Assembly (NCBI GenBank): GCA_015956445.1
Contig: WIUZ02000004.1
Span: 2,108,001-2,172,000, forward strand
Source: Thelephora terrestris
Lineage: Eukaryota > Basidiomycota > Agaricomycetes > Thelephorales > Thelephoraceae
Reading direction: 5' to 3'
Length of the DNA: 64,000 nucleotides
Position numbers and translations under genes: made by a program. The notes beneath the pieces were generated by a model. The model saw only the letters and a program-made list of their open reading frames with translations. It searched no databases and was not told where the DNA came from. Within the stretch, counting starts at the first letter, position 1, and each line of letters starts with the position of its first letter. Below are positions 1-12,400 of this stretch, one piece after another.

Positions 1-266
1 CGCGTTCGCCCACCTCTACCGCGTCCGCGGTAGGATTTTCCCTATGTAACATTTTAATCGATGAGAATAGTGGGGGGCGAGCCTTCCAACCTTTCCACGT
101 CCCATGACAATAAGGGACAGACGAAGACGAGTTTTCTGCCGAGAGTGATCTAATCAGGGTTTTAGGCGAGTTCAAGTTGCGCGGTCGGGCAAATGCGACC
201 TCCATCACTGCACGGATCGTAATCTCAATACTCTCCGTCTCAACAACCTCCGCACTCTACGTCAGG

Positions 267-1105
267 ATGGTTCTCGTTCTCGTTATCGGCGACCTACACA
301 TTCCACACCGCATTCACGACCTTCCCGGGAAATTCAAGAAACTGCTCGTTCCAGGGAAGATACAACAGATACTGTGCACGGGAAATGTATGCGATCGAGA
401 GACGTACGAGTATCTACGCACTGTCTCGCCGGACGTGAACGTGGTGAAAGGGGACTACGATGAGGTCAGAATTTGTTGTGCTTAACACTTATGGAACGTG
501 CTGAGACGGGGAGGGGTATCTCTAGACAACATTCCCCATGAGTATCACCGTAACTCATGCACCGATACGAATCGGCGTCATACATGGACATCAATGCATG
601 CCTACGGGTGACCTCGATTCACTAAGTGCTATTGCACGACAGATGGACGTAGATGTTTTGATTTCAGGACATACACACACGTATGTCATGGCATGTGATC
701 TCCAACTCGGCGGTCTTGCTCATAGGGTGCCGCAATATTCCTTGTAGATTCCAGGCGGTTGAATATGACGGCAGGTTTTTTGTGAACCCTGGTAGCGCGA
801 CTGGTGCTTGGACTGGGTTATGGAATGGGTGTGTGCTCCCTGGCGGCCTGATAGATCGTTGACCATAGGAGCAATGCTCACCCGGATTCTTCAGGGAACC
901 GACACCTTCATTTGCGCTCATGGACATACAGGGCCCGGTTGTTGTCACGTATGTGTACCAACTGATCGAGGGTGAGGTTCGGGTGGAGAAAATCGAGTAC
1001 CGGAAGGATGGAGACAACTTCAAGGAGCCGCCTCGGAATGCCGCCTCGCCTCAGAACATCCCGAGTAGTCCTTCAACAGTTCAGTCACAGCAGAATGTAT
1101 GGTAA
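267..1105 (+). CDS. VPS29: Retromer subunit VPS29
   Basis: Retromer core subunit with a metallophosphoesterase-like fold; with VPS26 and VPS35 it sorts cargo from endosomes to the Golgi. The N-terminus reads [15 protein letters not shown], followed by the family signatures [16 protein letters not shown]-like [29 protein letters not shown] and [15 protein letters not shown]. Four exons fit with the frame closing exactly: 267-464, 526-680, 748-828 and 895-1105, giving 214 residues. The core is the usual length of about 180 residues. The polar tail after EKIEYRKD is about 30 residues longer than in animals and rich in N, P, S and Q. The start is chosen because MVLVL matches the family N-terminus; a longer in-frame extension upstream is not conserved. 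VPS29 is normally a scaffold rather than an active phosphatase. Confidence 0.95.
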
Positions 1106-1443
1106 TGCTTCGGGAGTCAGGGTGTCGGAATATCCGTAGCCTATAATTGTCGGGAGGTTGGCAACGAGGACAACGGCTGTAACCATCAATGGGCGGGTTC
1201 GTTTGGGACGGAAACTCGAACACTGCGCCTTCTCTAGCACCTGTCGATTACTTTCGCGATATTTTGCACTGTCTTTACTGTCATAAACCTCTGCTGAAGA
1301 CAGAGTGTAAGTCCCAGTCTTGTTCGTTTCCCGTTGCGATCAAAGCATGTACATCCGTTAGCACGTCGCGCCTCGTTCTTTCAAGTTCTCACGACTGGTT
1401 CCTCAGATCCTCGTCTCTATCCCTCCCTCAAGCAACCTCGGCC

Positions 1444-2751
1444 ATGGTTGGCTTCGGCGACTTCAAGTCGCTGTGCGAACAGACCCCGTCCTACCCCTGG
1501 TGCAATCTCTTCTACCGACAGGTGATTCCTCTTTTTAAAACCAACCTAACGCCGACTCACGCTAAACCCTACCCGCAGCTCGAAAACCACTCACCAAGCA
1601 CACTCGTCAACCTTTCCGCCATTCCCGCCACTGCTCCAGTGGGTGTAAACCCGGAATGTGGCATCATAAGGGCCGGGCAGTTGGGATCACTGGGGAATAT
1701 CGCCAACATGATCGTTTGCGGTGTTAGCATGATTGTCGTCTTCGTCCTCATTGTCGTTACCACTCGAAGGAGGGCCGCTGTTGGTGCGTCTTTTATAATC
1801 TTTCGCGCTTGGTAACCTTTAGAGCGCTCAATATGTCCACCTCCTGCAGGTCGCTCCGAATTCCGAATTTTCCTGGTTATGTACTTCCTCTCTCTGCCAT
1901 TCCAGCTCATTACAACCGGCTCCGTCCTGGAACAAGGATCAACATCACTCGTAGCCTTGACTGGAATCCACGCAGGCATTGTCGCCGCACTGTTCTGGGC
2001 GTTGCTGGGCAACGCTATAGTTTCTACCCAAGTGGTTGAAGATGGCACCCTTAGTTCACTCATTGTGCGTTTTTTCCCCGCGTTACATTACGTCTTACGA
2101 TGTCCCCGATTCATAACCCACGTAATCTTCTCCGCTTACAGCCACTGTGTTTCTTTACCCTTGCCTTCTTTGGGGTCACAACCTACATATCTCTGGACGT
2201 GGCACTATCAATAACCAGCACCTTCGGTCCGTCTAACCCGCCAAGCGCGCTTCACAGCACTCCTCTGTTTGTTCTCACAAGCATTTGGCCTGGCGCGTGA
2301 GTACTCTACTTGAGCTGTGAAGAGAATGTTGGCTTACCAATTTGGGGAGGTAGCGCCGCCGTTCTGTACTTGTTGATCATGACCTGGATCGTCCTGGTCG
2401 TTCTTCGAGAGATCAGACCAATGTGGTTCTACATCCTCGCGGCTACTCTCTTCGTCCTCAGTCAGCTTGATTACTTCTTACTGAACAAGGTACGCAACAT
2501 TGATCAAGTGTTTCGGTTTGATCACTGACTGTTGTCCTTCCAGGTTATTTGCAAGGGCGCGAACGCTAAAGTTGACGGGAGCTTCATTGCTACCATTTTC
2601 GAAACGGCCGCTGTCGCCGTCCTGTATCTGGCCTGGCGCAGTATCACTGAAGGTAAGCAATCCTTTTAGCTCCAACTATTCCTACGTCGGTTATTAACGG
2701 GACACCACATCCACAGAATCTTGGGACGATAATGTGTACTTCCCAAACTGA
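1444..2751 (+). CDS. CHS7: Chitin synthase export chaperone CHS7
   Basis: Multi-pass ER membrane protein needed for the Chs3-type chitin synthase to fold and leave the ER. The N-terminus MVGFGDFKSLCEQTP and the Cys-rich start (PSYPWCNLFYRQ) are typical. About seven hydrophobic segments follow, including MIVCGVSMIVVFVLIVV, VMYFLSLPFQLITTG, IVAALFWALLGNAIV, VLYLLIMTWIVLVVL and FYILAATLFVLSQLDY. The C-terminal part KVICKGANAKVDGSFI...FETAAVAVLY is a strong family signature. Seven exons and six introns are inferred (introns near 1522-1578, 1784-1849, 2065-2141, 2297-2353, 2490-2543 and 2653-2715). The end is the TGA after ESWDDNVYFPN. The nearby SKT5 gene acts on the same enzyme. Confidence 0.94.
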
Positions 2752-4158
2752 AATGAAGAGCCGAATTGATGCCCAGGTTATGAGCTCACGGTCTAAGTAG
2801 GCCAAGATGACCGGAAGATGACCACATCGTCATTATTTGTCCAACATTCTCTACCTCCAGCTATCCTTTCCCTCTCTTGATTGTACTTGAACATCTGTTA
2901 TGCACAGTAATCACTCTTTCGGTTAGGGGTATTTTGTATATTTCCGGTTGCAACCAAGTGACCAAGTTGGCCCCAAGGACCTGCCAGTAAACTGTAGTTG
3001 AACAGGGTCACCGTATGTCCATAGATTTAAAATATTTTACTCTTGGCCCACATCACTCAAGCTCAACCCTCCTCGCGAGGCGTACTCGTAAATCGTTCGG
3101 ACCAACCCAGATCTGGCGGCTGTGCACCTGGTCCACGATACTCACCATCAAACGTACTTAAGCTTTCCCAACTGGCATGTGGCTCTCCGATCCCGATCAC
3201 CTCGGGAACAAGATCTCGATCAGCCACCGCAGGCCGCCACGGCCATCCACCATCCACACCATCGTTCGACCGTGGGTGATATGAGCCTTCGTTCTGTGCC
3301 TGTGTACTTTTTGAGAATGCTTTATATCCCCTCGAGCCCGTGAAATGCCCGGCACTGTGCATGAGATTGGTACTGCTTTCCCCATGGGGTTATGCAAGTC
3401 TGCTGCGGACGCTCGTTTTGAACGTGAGTGTTCGAAACTCCAACAACGATTCATGCGACTTCCAAGCAAACTGAAATTCTAGACTCATTGTGGCCCCCGG
3501 GGAGATGTCCATAGCATCCTTCCCAACGAACCGCCCCAAGGGGAAACACATGCATACCTAAGAGTTACCAGGACCTTTAAGCAAGTTAAATTCCTGGACT
3601 GAAAACTCGAGAAGCGGCGAGGTTTACCAGCTGAACGCTGCGTTCGCCGTACACAGAACCCGGACAGGGGATCCTTGGACACTCTTGAGCTATCGTCAGG
3701 GCCTGCAAATGAAGTAGAACCTCGAAATCATCACTCCCTCGATCTGCGCAGGAGATTTTCTGGCAACTACAGTCCTTGTCCGGAACAGACCCCCGACCTC
3801 CGTAGGACTTTTCTCTTGCGTCCGACTTCTGTGCCCGTGTCCATTTGTCCCCGTCCCGAACAGCTGCCCAAAATTAGAGGCAGGGTAACTCCCTTAAATC
3901 ACGGTGGGAGGACTTGTTTTGGGTGGTCGCGCTAGGAGCCAATCTTGTTATCGTAGCAATATTTCCTGGTGGATATTCCAGCGGTGTTCATGGTGTGTAC
4001 ATAACGAACCGGTCAATCGTAGCGTACCACATGTGTGCCAATTCTCGTGGAAGAAGTTCTCCGTTGCGTATCATACATGTACAGGAGTCGAAAACCGAAT
4101 CATTGAGTGGGATAACCTATTTTTTTGCACCCCCCACACGGCTCGTGGCGTCGTGAAA
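2752..4158. other. Intergenic stretch, no gene supported
   Basis: This 1.4 kb lies between the 3' ends of two converging genes (CHS7 and the alcohol dehydrogenase). The open frames in it are short, overlap on both strands and show no recognisable family motif. I see no tRNA-like or repeat structure. It presumably holds the two 3' UTRs and spacer DNA. Confidence 0.5.
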
Positions 4159-5856
4159 TTACTTCCACGGATCAAACAACACCTTTCCACACTTCCCCTT
4201 ATCGAACAGGTCGTAGTACACCTTCGCCTCATCAAATCCAACGATCCTGTCGACGAGACTGGTCTCCGTGCCCACCTCGCCGAAGACATCTTGCCGCCTG
4301 ACCAGTAAATCGAGCACGAGAGGAAAGACGGATCGAACGGGGCAACGTCCAAAATCGAGCGATACGTTCTTTCCGTACAGCGCTCGACCGGGCATCGGAA
4401 GGGGCTGGTCTTGGTGCACTCCGACGGAGGTTATGACACCAAACGGACGCACGAGATCGAATGCGAGTGAAATCGCGGAAGTGTTCCCCACGGCCTGTAA
4501 TGACGATCGTGGGGTGCTTAATTTGCAGATCGCGCCGACGTGGGTTTAATTAAGCTCACCTCTATGACACCGTCGAAACCGGCGTTATCAGCGGAGAAGC
4601 CTCGCTGCTTTGCCGTCTCGATATCTACGGCCTCGAAGGTCGATTTTTGGTTCAGAGTAGGGTTGGCGTCGAGAATTTTGTTGTAGATCGCCTTGATAAG
4701 GTTTCGCCTCTGCTCATGAGGGTCGATGGCGATAATTCTGTAGTACGAAATTCCGTTCTTCCATAGAAGGTCAAGGAGGCTGACTACAGCGCACTGTAAA
4801 AAGGAACGGAATTTCGGTGCGTTGTTGTTCTGGGAGCCGGAGTCAAGGTAGTACCTACGATACCAACTGGGCCCAAGCCAATCAAAGCTATGCTCAACAA
4901 ATCCTTTGAGGTCGCCGCCTCTCCGACAGGATTACTCAACGCGAGGGTTGTATGAGGATATGGGTTCCCACCAAGTAAGGGGAGTAATTTCGGGTGTTGT
5001 AAGAGCTGAAGGGCAGCGAAATACCCGGTGGGTAGAATATCCGCAAGGAGAAGGAGGGAGCTATCCGCGAGAGTTGTGAGACGGGATTCGGTAGCTAGGT
5101 CCGGCTTGATATCATCCAGGCGAAAGAGAGTCCCGCCAGCGTAGGGCACCCGGACGTATTGGGCTTGTCCGCCTTCTAAAGCCGGAGAGCCAAATAAGAG
5201 GGAGCGCGCGCAACGGGAGCTGAATCCCTGTCGGCAAGGCCTGGTGGGACAACGGTTGAAGATGATTGACGATTGGGTCGGACAAGAGCGAGAACTCACC
5301 GACATTCCCCGCACGAGACCGTGAAAGGTGAGACCACTCTATCCCCCACTTTGAGAGTCGAATACAACACAGGCCGACCGTTCGAGGCAGCTTGCTCCCC
5401 ACCCACAGCGAGGAAATTTGAACCAAGCGCAACAACTTCGCCAACAAACTCGTGTCCGGACGTGTGCCTGCCAAATATCCGCCAATCCGTCACCAGTTCA
5501 CGTTTCGCCGACCCTGACCAGATTCAGACGTACACTTTCGTGATGACGTCGTGTCCTCTGTAGATATGGAGATCGCTTCCGCATAAGCCCGCAAGCTGAA
5601 ATATGTCACAGACCGTCAGATATCGATATCGCAGATGGGTAACCCTGGAAATGGGACATTCGCACCGCAATCTTCACAATCGCATCATCGGGATGCTCGA
5701 CCCTACGAAGAGGAGTAAGTTCCAAGATCACAATCGCTCATAAGGGGCGCCAAACTTTGGAAACGGGACATCCTCCACACGGACGTCATAACTGGGAGGG
5801 TGCCATCTCACCGCCCGGTGTGTCTTCGGAGATTCCTGTTGTTTCGTTTCGGTCAT
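4159..5856 (-). CDS. Zinc-binding medium-chain alcohol dehydrogenase
   Basis: NAD(P)-dependent oxidoreductase with a GroES-like N-terminal domain and a Rossmann domain. Catalytic zinc ligands are visible in GLCGSDLHIYRGH and SGHEFVGEV. The structural zinc loop CGECRPCRQGFSSRC has the classical C-x2-C-x2-C-x7-C spacing. The nucleotide-binding turn is GLGPVGICAVV. Seven exons are inferred; the frame is continuous through RVEDVPFPKVEHPDDA, the CGEC loop, GPVGI/CAVV and GVIEAVGNTS. The start ATG at 5854-5856 (MTETKQQESPK) gives the standard run into YDVRVEDVP. Length is roughly 450 residues, longer than the usual 350-380, mainly from an insert rich in L and P before the Rossmann turn. The substrate cannot be told from sequence. 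The gene converges on CHS7 and lies just downstream of SKT5 on the same strand. Confidence 0.88.
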
Positions 5857-6133
5857 CTCAGGGCGCCGTCAGATCAATGGTCGTCAAAGCAGAGGGGCGC
5901 TCGACTGAGGGTGCGATAGCGGTCTCGGCGCTTATGGTCCAATCTTATCATGACGTTCTCAAGCTTCGCGATAACGTCGAATGTAAGGTAAATTATTCAA
6001 ATTGGGTAAGTAGGTTATGATAGCGAAACCGAAAGTCAGAGATACACAAGGCACGAAAGAACGTTGATTCCCTGGCATCTAAGTGAGGCAAAAACTTCCG
6101 GTATAAGCGAAAAGTCTACACGAAACATTCTCT

Positions 6134-8438
6134 TCACATGATCACACAATCCTTCTCCTCTACCTTGGCAGTCGCGATTCCCATCTCCTGGAAAGTTTGT
6201 GCGCCCTTCCCTGGTTTCTGCCTGTGTGGATCAAATCCGGTCCCAGGCGGAGGCATGGTGCTGACGATCGGTTGGGGACCAGGTGCTGGCTTGGGCTGAG
6301 ATGGAGGCCTTTGTTCGGAACCGTGTCTACTGGGTGGTGGACCGGAAACTTTGCTCTGCTGGTGCATCGGCTTCTTTCCAGGTTCAGCAGTTTCAGTCTT
6401 AGGCGGCGACGGACCAGGTCCACTAGGTCCCTGAGTAGGGCTGGGTCGCGAGCCAGGATCTGTGAGAGTGTACCTCGGCATGCTCCCAAACGGCTTCGAA
6501 CCGCCTGGCAGCGGGCGTTGTCCTGGTGGATACGCAGACTGCGGCGGGGGTTGCGAGATAGGTTGAGGCGGGAGTGTTGGACTGCGCTGCTTCTGGGGTA
6601 CTGGCTGCTGTTGTTGTTGAGGGGGCTGTGGCTGGTGAGGGGGTTGTTGTTGCAGTTGTTGTTGGGGTTTTCGTTGTGGCTGTTGCGGCTGTGGAGGTGG
6701 TTGTTGCTGTTGATGCATGGAGGTCACTGAGGGTATGGAGGGCATTGGCGGGGGAAAGTCGTTCTCTGGAACGGCGGGCATCATAAAGGAACCCTTCCTT
6801 ACGGTCTCCAAGATCTTTTTCCCGTCAGGCCTGGTAGCGGTACGCTGTCCAGAGGCGTCGGAACGTTGCTTAGCCTGCGTCCGCTTTCGAACCAATGTCG
6901 TCTCAGTCAGTACTTCATGTTGTTGCCTTGACAAGGAATCTGGATCTGGCTGTGAGAGGGCGGTAAGTCGTTCTTTCGCATCTTGATTCCCGTGTTGCAT
7001 GGCCTAATTGAAGCAGGGTTGTTTTGAGCGTTGGCCAATTGAGAATGGTGATTGAGATTACCCTTTGGTACCACCTTCGAGCGGCATCGATATCTTTCGG
7101 CCCTCCAACTCCAACTTCAGCGTAATACCCCATGGCAAACTCTGCACTAGGTAGACCCTTCCGTGCGGCTTTATCCGCGAAAGTGTACGCCAGAGATTCG
7201 TCCTTGTCAAACGCGCCCTCTGCACCACACAAAAACCATTTGCTGAGCGCCATATCGGCTTCTATCTCTCCTTGCTGGCTTGCTAGCGAATAGTACTGAA
7301 CGCTGAGCAAAGCATCGAATGGGAACGGAGGCTCGGCAAACTCATAAGCATGGCCGAGTTTGTACTGGGCGGGAGAAAAATTGAGATAGGCGGCACGTTC
7401 AAGATGCTTGCGAGCCTCAAGTTGGGGAGAAACTCCGGGAGGGAGTACGGCGGAAAAGAGGTGTGGGGGAATGACCGCTTGCGAGAATTCGCCAAGGAGC
7501 AAGAGACCATATACGTAGGCGGGCTGCGCCACTTGGATCGTAGCCAGAGTGGCTGCGCGTTGCAGAAGCGGAAGTGCGAGATCCGGTCGAACTGGTAGGG
7601 CAAGTTGACCCAACAGATGTGCCATGCCTATCCTCTATCGCATTGTTAGCGTACGATTTGGTGACACCAGGATATCGACACGTACATATAAACAACTCTC
7701 AGATCCCGCTTTGACCCCGCGCTCGAAACACGTTCGGGCGTGTTTTTCGTCCCCGAAGCCCTCGTAATCGCGGCCGAGCTTGAACCAGGCCTGGGCATAC
7801 CCAGATCTGGCGGCTTGCTCATAATCTCTGAAGGCGACACGAGGATTGAGGGGAATATCCTCAGGGAATGCGCCAGATTGTTCTAAAGTTGCGCGAAGGT
7901 AGATTGCCTCGGCCACGTGGAGCGGGATCGGGTTTGGCATTGGCTGAGGAGAGGCAACGGCGAGAAGTATGGGTACCGCGATTTGTGTCAGCCTGAGCAA
8001 TTGGGGGTCTTCGATATGTACTGGGCCGGTAGAGCCATCTGGAGCGGATTGGTTGAGGTGATCTACCAGGAAGAAGATATCTCTGCACCAAACGACCTTT
8101 CTGGCGGGATCGAATGACGGATTTTGCATCGATGGGATGGCACCCGTCAGTACTTGGACCGTAGGCAGTGGCGCAGTGAGGGCTGGATTTGTTGGCGATG
8201 GGCTACGGGTGTTCTGTGGGGGGAGGGGAGAATAAGACGATGGGTAAGGGTGCGGAGGGGTACCATGCGCTGGCTGGGGTACTGGAGACCAAGGAGACCA
8301 ATCCGAGCCTGCTGGAGGAGGAAGAGTAGATTGAGGTCTGTTAATGGTACCAGGCATTACGAAGCCAGGCTGAACGGCGAGCTGGTGTTGCTGCGGAGGG
8401 GCATATCGATTGGTGTAGTCGTCCAGGTTCTGAGCCAT
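6134..8438 (-). CDS. SKT5: SKT5/CHS4-type chitin synthase activator, CaaX protein
   Basis: Sel1-repeat protein that activates and anchors the Chs3-type chitin synthase at the plasma membrane. The order is a Pro/Ser/Gln-rich N-terminus (about residues 1-90), then several Sel1 (TPR-like) repeats such as AFRDYEQAARSGYAQAWFKL, KHLERAAYLNFSPAQYKLGH and ADKAARKGLPSAEFAMGYYA, then a long Q/P tail, ending in the farnesylation box CVIM. Yeast Chs4 is known to end in a functional CaaX box. Three exons are inferred, with introns near 7626-7690 and 7015-7065. The second splice joins RRWYQR to AMQHGNQDAKERL, restoring a Sel1 repeat. Nearby upstream CHS7 serves the same enzyme. Confidence in function is high; the Q/P-rich tail is poorly conserved in the family. 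Confidence 0.92.
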
Positions 8439-8568
8439 CTGTTGTAAGTTGAGATTAGAGAAGAGTTGATAGTTCTAGCGTTTTATAAAGTATACGTTGG
8501 CCGGCAAATCCGGAATAACCTTGTGTGGTCTAGGGGCAATGAGCGGGTCTTCAAAGTGAGGAGGACTG

Positions 8569-9363
8569 TTATAGTGGCTGTTTGACATCGTCGTGCATTC
8601 TGTTAAACTTTGGGATCATCTCCCTCAAATACTCCAAGTGCTTCCGCCTCAAGTCATCCTCTTGCACACGGCCTCGTCCACTCCAGGTACGTCTCTCTGC
8701 CTCAGGCCCATAAACTACAGTGTACTCCCCGAGAACTTCGTCTTCAACCGGTGCTACTACACACCCAGCCCCGATCACGCAGCGCGAAGATATCCGCAGC
8801 GTATGGTGGACGCGAGCCCGAACGCCAATCGTGTTCCAATCCCCGATGCTCGGCGACTCGACCCCTATGATTTTGGACAGCCACATCAACGTTCATGGAA
8901 GACAGAAAGCCGACTGCGCCGATGCTCACGACATCCAATCTCGAACAAGTTGTTGTCCCCGATGTGCAGCACCTCTTTGCGCCTGTATTGTTGTTGCGCA
9001 ATCATAATGGTGGCCCCTATATGCGCGTGTTGGATCCATACCGGTTTATTATGACAGTCCCCTCTTCGAGGATGCAGTTAGTCCCTATCACAACTGGCCC
9101 TGTGTGCCCGAAGATCACGACCTTCGGATGAACAACAGTGCCTGCGCCAGTCGAAAAAATCCAATCAGATGCGGATGTAAACAGGTTTCATCGCCTCTCA
9201 TACCTTGGCCGATCGTGACCTCACCGCGCAGCTCGACATCTGCACAGGTAATCGACTTTGAATGAATGATTATCCGCTCCTTCCTGTGTGCATTCTTCCG
9301 TAGTCAGTTTTCAGCCTGTCCCACGAGGACGTGAAATTAAGTGTGCCGTTACCCTGCAGGCAT
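8569..9363 (-). CDS. DCTN6: Dynactin subunit 6 (p27)
   Basis: Left-handed beta-helix subunit of the dynactin pointed-end complex, which links dynein to cargo. Hexapeptide-type repeats are seen in CADVELRGEVTIGQ, GTVVHPKVVIFGHTGPVVIG, EEGTVIINRYG, IGDNNLFEIGC and GAGCVVAPVEDEVLGEYTVV. The YGPEAERRTW stretch matches the family end of the helix (VIYGADCLRRV in animals). The C-terminus is a short helix (KHLEYLREMIPKFNRM). Several introns are needed. The first coding exon is inferred to be only 11 nt (9353-9363, ATGCCTGCAGG), spliced over a 69 nt intron (9284-9352) to give MPAGKERIIIHSKSIT. Upstream of that join the frame is closed, so a start inside exon 2 is not available. Exon boundaries in the middle are less sure. 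Confidence 0.85.
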
Positions 9364-9496
9364 CGCGTCTTGTGCACCGTGCGAGGTCAAAGCGTGTTCA
9401 AACTCCGCCCCCGTTGTCACCTCCCTGCGCAAGGATAAAACGCCGCTGCCGCCTACCGTCTATCCGTGCCGGGTCCGACACCAGTGACCAGCCCCA
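9364..9496. promoter_or_regulatory. Short shared promoter between DCTN6 and BTB/CAP-Gly gene
   Basis: Only 133 bp separate the two start codons, which point away from each other, so both promoters must lie here or overlap the 5' ends of the genes. A weak TATA-like GATAAAAC occurs at about 9437. No other element is clear. Confidence 0.55.
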
Positions 9497-12400
9497 ATGA
9501 GCACCCTGTCGACCCCGCCGGCCCTCCAAGAGGCTGTACAACTTTCGGAGGAGACCTGGCAGAGCGACCTTAACGAACTATTCGAACACGCCAAGGATCG
9601 TTTTCCTGATATCCTTTGGGAGCGGGATGAGGACGATGACAACACAAAAGGCCCAGCGGAGGTCTGGGGGCACAAGGGTACGTCTGTAACCTCTCGTATT
9701 TTCGACTAAAATTCGTAAATTTACTGTTTTACCAGCCATCGTGTATGCTCGTGCTCCTCCGTCATGGCAAGCAAAATATTTTCTATCTCGTCCTCCACCT
9801 ATCTGTTCTCCAACTCCCTACTCAGGAGCTCCGAGCATCTTGGGTGTTCACGGTGCCTTATCGCTCAATTTGAACCCCGGAATCGACTTAGTAAACCAAT
9901 CACGATCCCCGTCTCCGTTCCGCGGCCAGTCGCCTTCTCCATCCACCAACAATCCCGGCCTCCTCCATCTTCCCATAACAAATCCTGTGATTTTCCCCAA
10001 CGAGCTTGAATACCTCTACACAGCTCGAGGTCTCACCCAAGCATTTGAATTCCTCTTCGACCAGTCATCAGACTCGAAGGAAGGCGATGAAGACGAAACC
10101 AGGCTGGACAAGCTTCGAAAGGACCTTGTATTCATGTGGAGATCTCGCCTCTATTCGGATATCAGAATATCTCTCACCGGTAGCTTCTCCTCCGTGAATC
10201 ACGAGAGCGCAACGGCCATCTTCTCCTCCCACCGCTTCATGCTCGTCTCACGATCTCCATACTTCCTCACTTCCCTCAAGACCTGGGGCAAGACCGCAAA
10301 CGCGATCGCCAAGGCCGCCGCCGGTTCGGGGGAGGAAGAACCGTTGACAGTCACTTTACCCTCCCCACCCTTCACCCCGGCCTCGCTGCACTTCACGCTG
10401 GGGTACATATACACCGGCACGCTGGTATTTTCCCACAGAACATACGATCTCGACACGGCATTTCACATAATGAAATCTGCCACGTTTTTGTCCATTCAAT
10501 CGTTATACGATGAAATCCAGGCGAGGGTCGTGCAGGAAATGATGCATGGCTTATATCACGCGTTTCTCGAATTCTCTGAATACGAGCGCATCACTGGGGG
10601 TAAATGGGGTTCGGGTGGGTGTAGGTGTCGGCAGTGCGCTCGTCGAGCTCCCAGGGTTTTGGAATTCGCCATCGAAGAGGATGTGAAGAACCAGCACCTC
10701 GAGAGGGGGGCAAGGCGCGCGCTAGTCGGCATTTTCGGCGAAGGATGGTGCACCTCCGAGTTCTCCAGGCTCCCCGATAAGACCAAACTCCAACTTGTCA
10801 AAGGTTTGGGGAAGCGCACGACCCCCATCAATATCTTCTCCCTCCTCTTTGCAACACATCAAGCCCTGAGGAGACTCAGTAACATCTCGGAATTGTGGTC
10901 TGACGGTGTCAGGGACTTGGTGCTGTCTGCTAGGAAGACGATCGACGAGGTGCTGTGTAATCAGGCGGATGACTGCTTCGAACAGCCGGAATGGGTAGAA
11001 TTTATGGCTGGGGATGGAACTAGGTTCGATGATGCGGACAAGGTTGAATGGGTGATGGAGTCCGTCAAGAGGGGACTAAATGACGTGAATGCCCCGCTCG
11101 TCTATCAGGCAGGTGCTTCAACCAACGCTGGTGAACTCGTCTAATGGTCTGTTATAGACTTTGGTTTCATCCATCCTCCTGAGACCGCATCCGATAGAAA
11201 GGGAACAAACAATGCTCTCCCCCACATCTCATATTAGGGTTCAAACGGAGCAAGCCCGGGTCGACGTAGTGAAGTGGCTGAGACGGCGATGGGTCAGCGT
11301 CAAGCAGGCGGGTGGGTTTGACAAACTTGAGGGCTGGTCTTTGAAGGAGTTGAGTCACGGTGAGAGTTTGTGTTCTCTGTTTCTCGAGACAATCTTGACG
11401 CGACCGAACCTCTCAGAAATCGAGGTTTCCATCGACGAGCTGCTCAACCCCGAGATGCCAGAACACTCACCACACAAATCGATGGTTCTCAACAGGAGAA
11501 CCGTCGTTGAGGAACCTGACAGCGGTTCTATGCACTCCGTGCGGACGGGTGCTGGGAAAGGGAGGATTGCTCAACTTCAAGAAACCCCTACCAAACGCGA
11601 GAGGGTTCACTCGTCTGCGAGCTCTGTTCGCTCTGTGGCCCGGAGTACTCTCACCACTTCTTCTAAAACGACCACGAACGGCACGCCTAGGAATAGGATG
11701 TTGAGTCCAGGCTCGCGCCCTGACTCAAAGCTCACCCCTGGATCATCCTCTGTCCTTTCTCCGGCAAGGTCCGTGCTCTTGACGGACCAGAACAACCGTA
11801 GGACTCCAACAGATAGAACCGCACGCAATCTCGTATCGAGGGGCCCTGCAGATCGTAACAACTCCTCAGCTGCTTCCGTTAGGTCTCGTGCTTCTACACT
11901 GCGGAAGGTACCCACCTCGCCAAGCACCGAGCCCAAGACCAATTCTCCAGGACTCAGTCCCACTGAGTCGGCTTCGAGACCGCAATCTCGTGTCTCGACA
12001 ACAAGCCAAGCCTCTTCGTTCAAGACCGCATCGGATGGCCCTTCGTCGGCAAGAAACAGTCAATCGACCACTCATTCCACACACAGGACCAGAACTGTCT
12101 CATCTATCTCCACCGCCTCGACAACAAGCGTGAAGACAGCTAAGACTTCGCTCGATGTCAATTCTCCTACCACACCGTCCAAATCCCCCATTCGCGCACG
12201 TAGGTCCTCGGCTGCCTCGAACCTTTCTGTGAGAACAAAACGAACAACTGCTACGTCATCGATTCTGGACACATCCCCATCGCCCAAACCCGGAAAAACC
12301 TCTCCTGCCCCCTCAACCCGATCGACCACTTCCACGAATTCCATTCCACCCGCGCCGCCTCCCAAGAACCCCAAGAAGACAATCACCGTCAGGAAGATCA

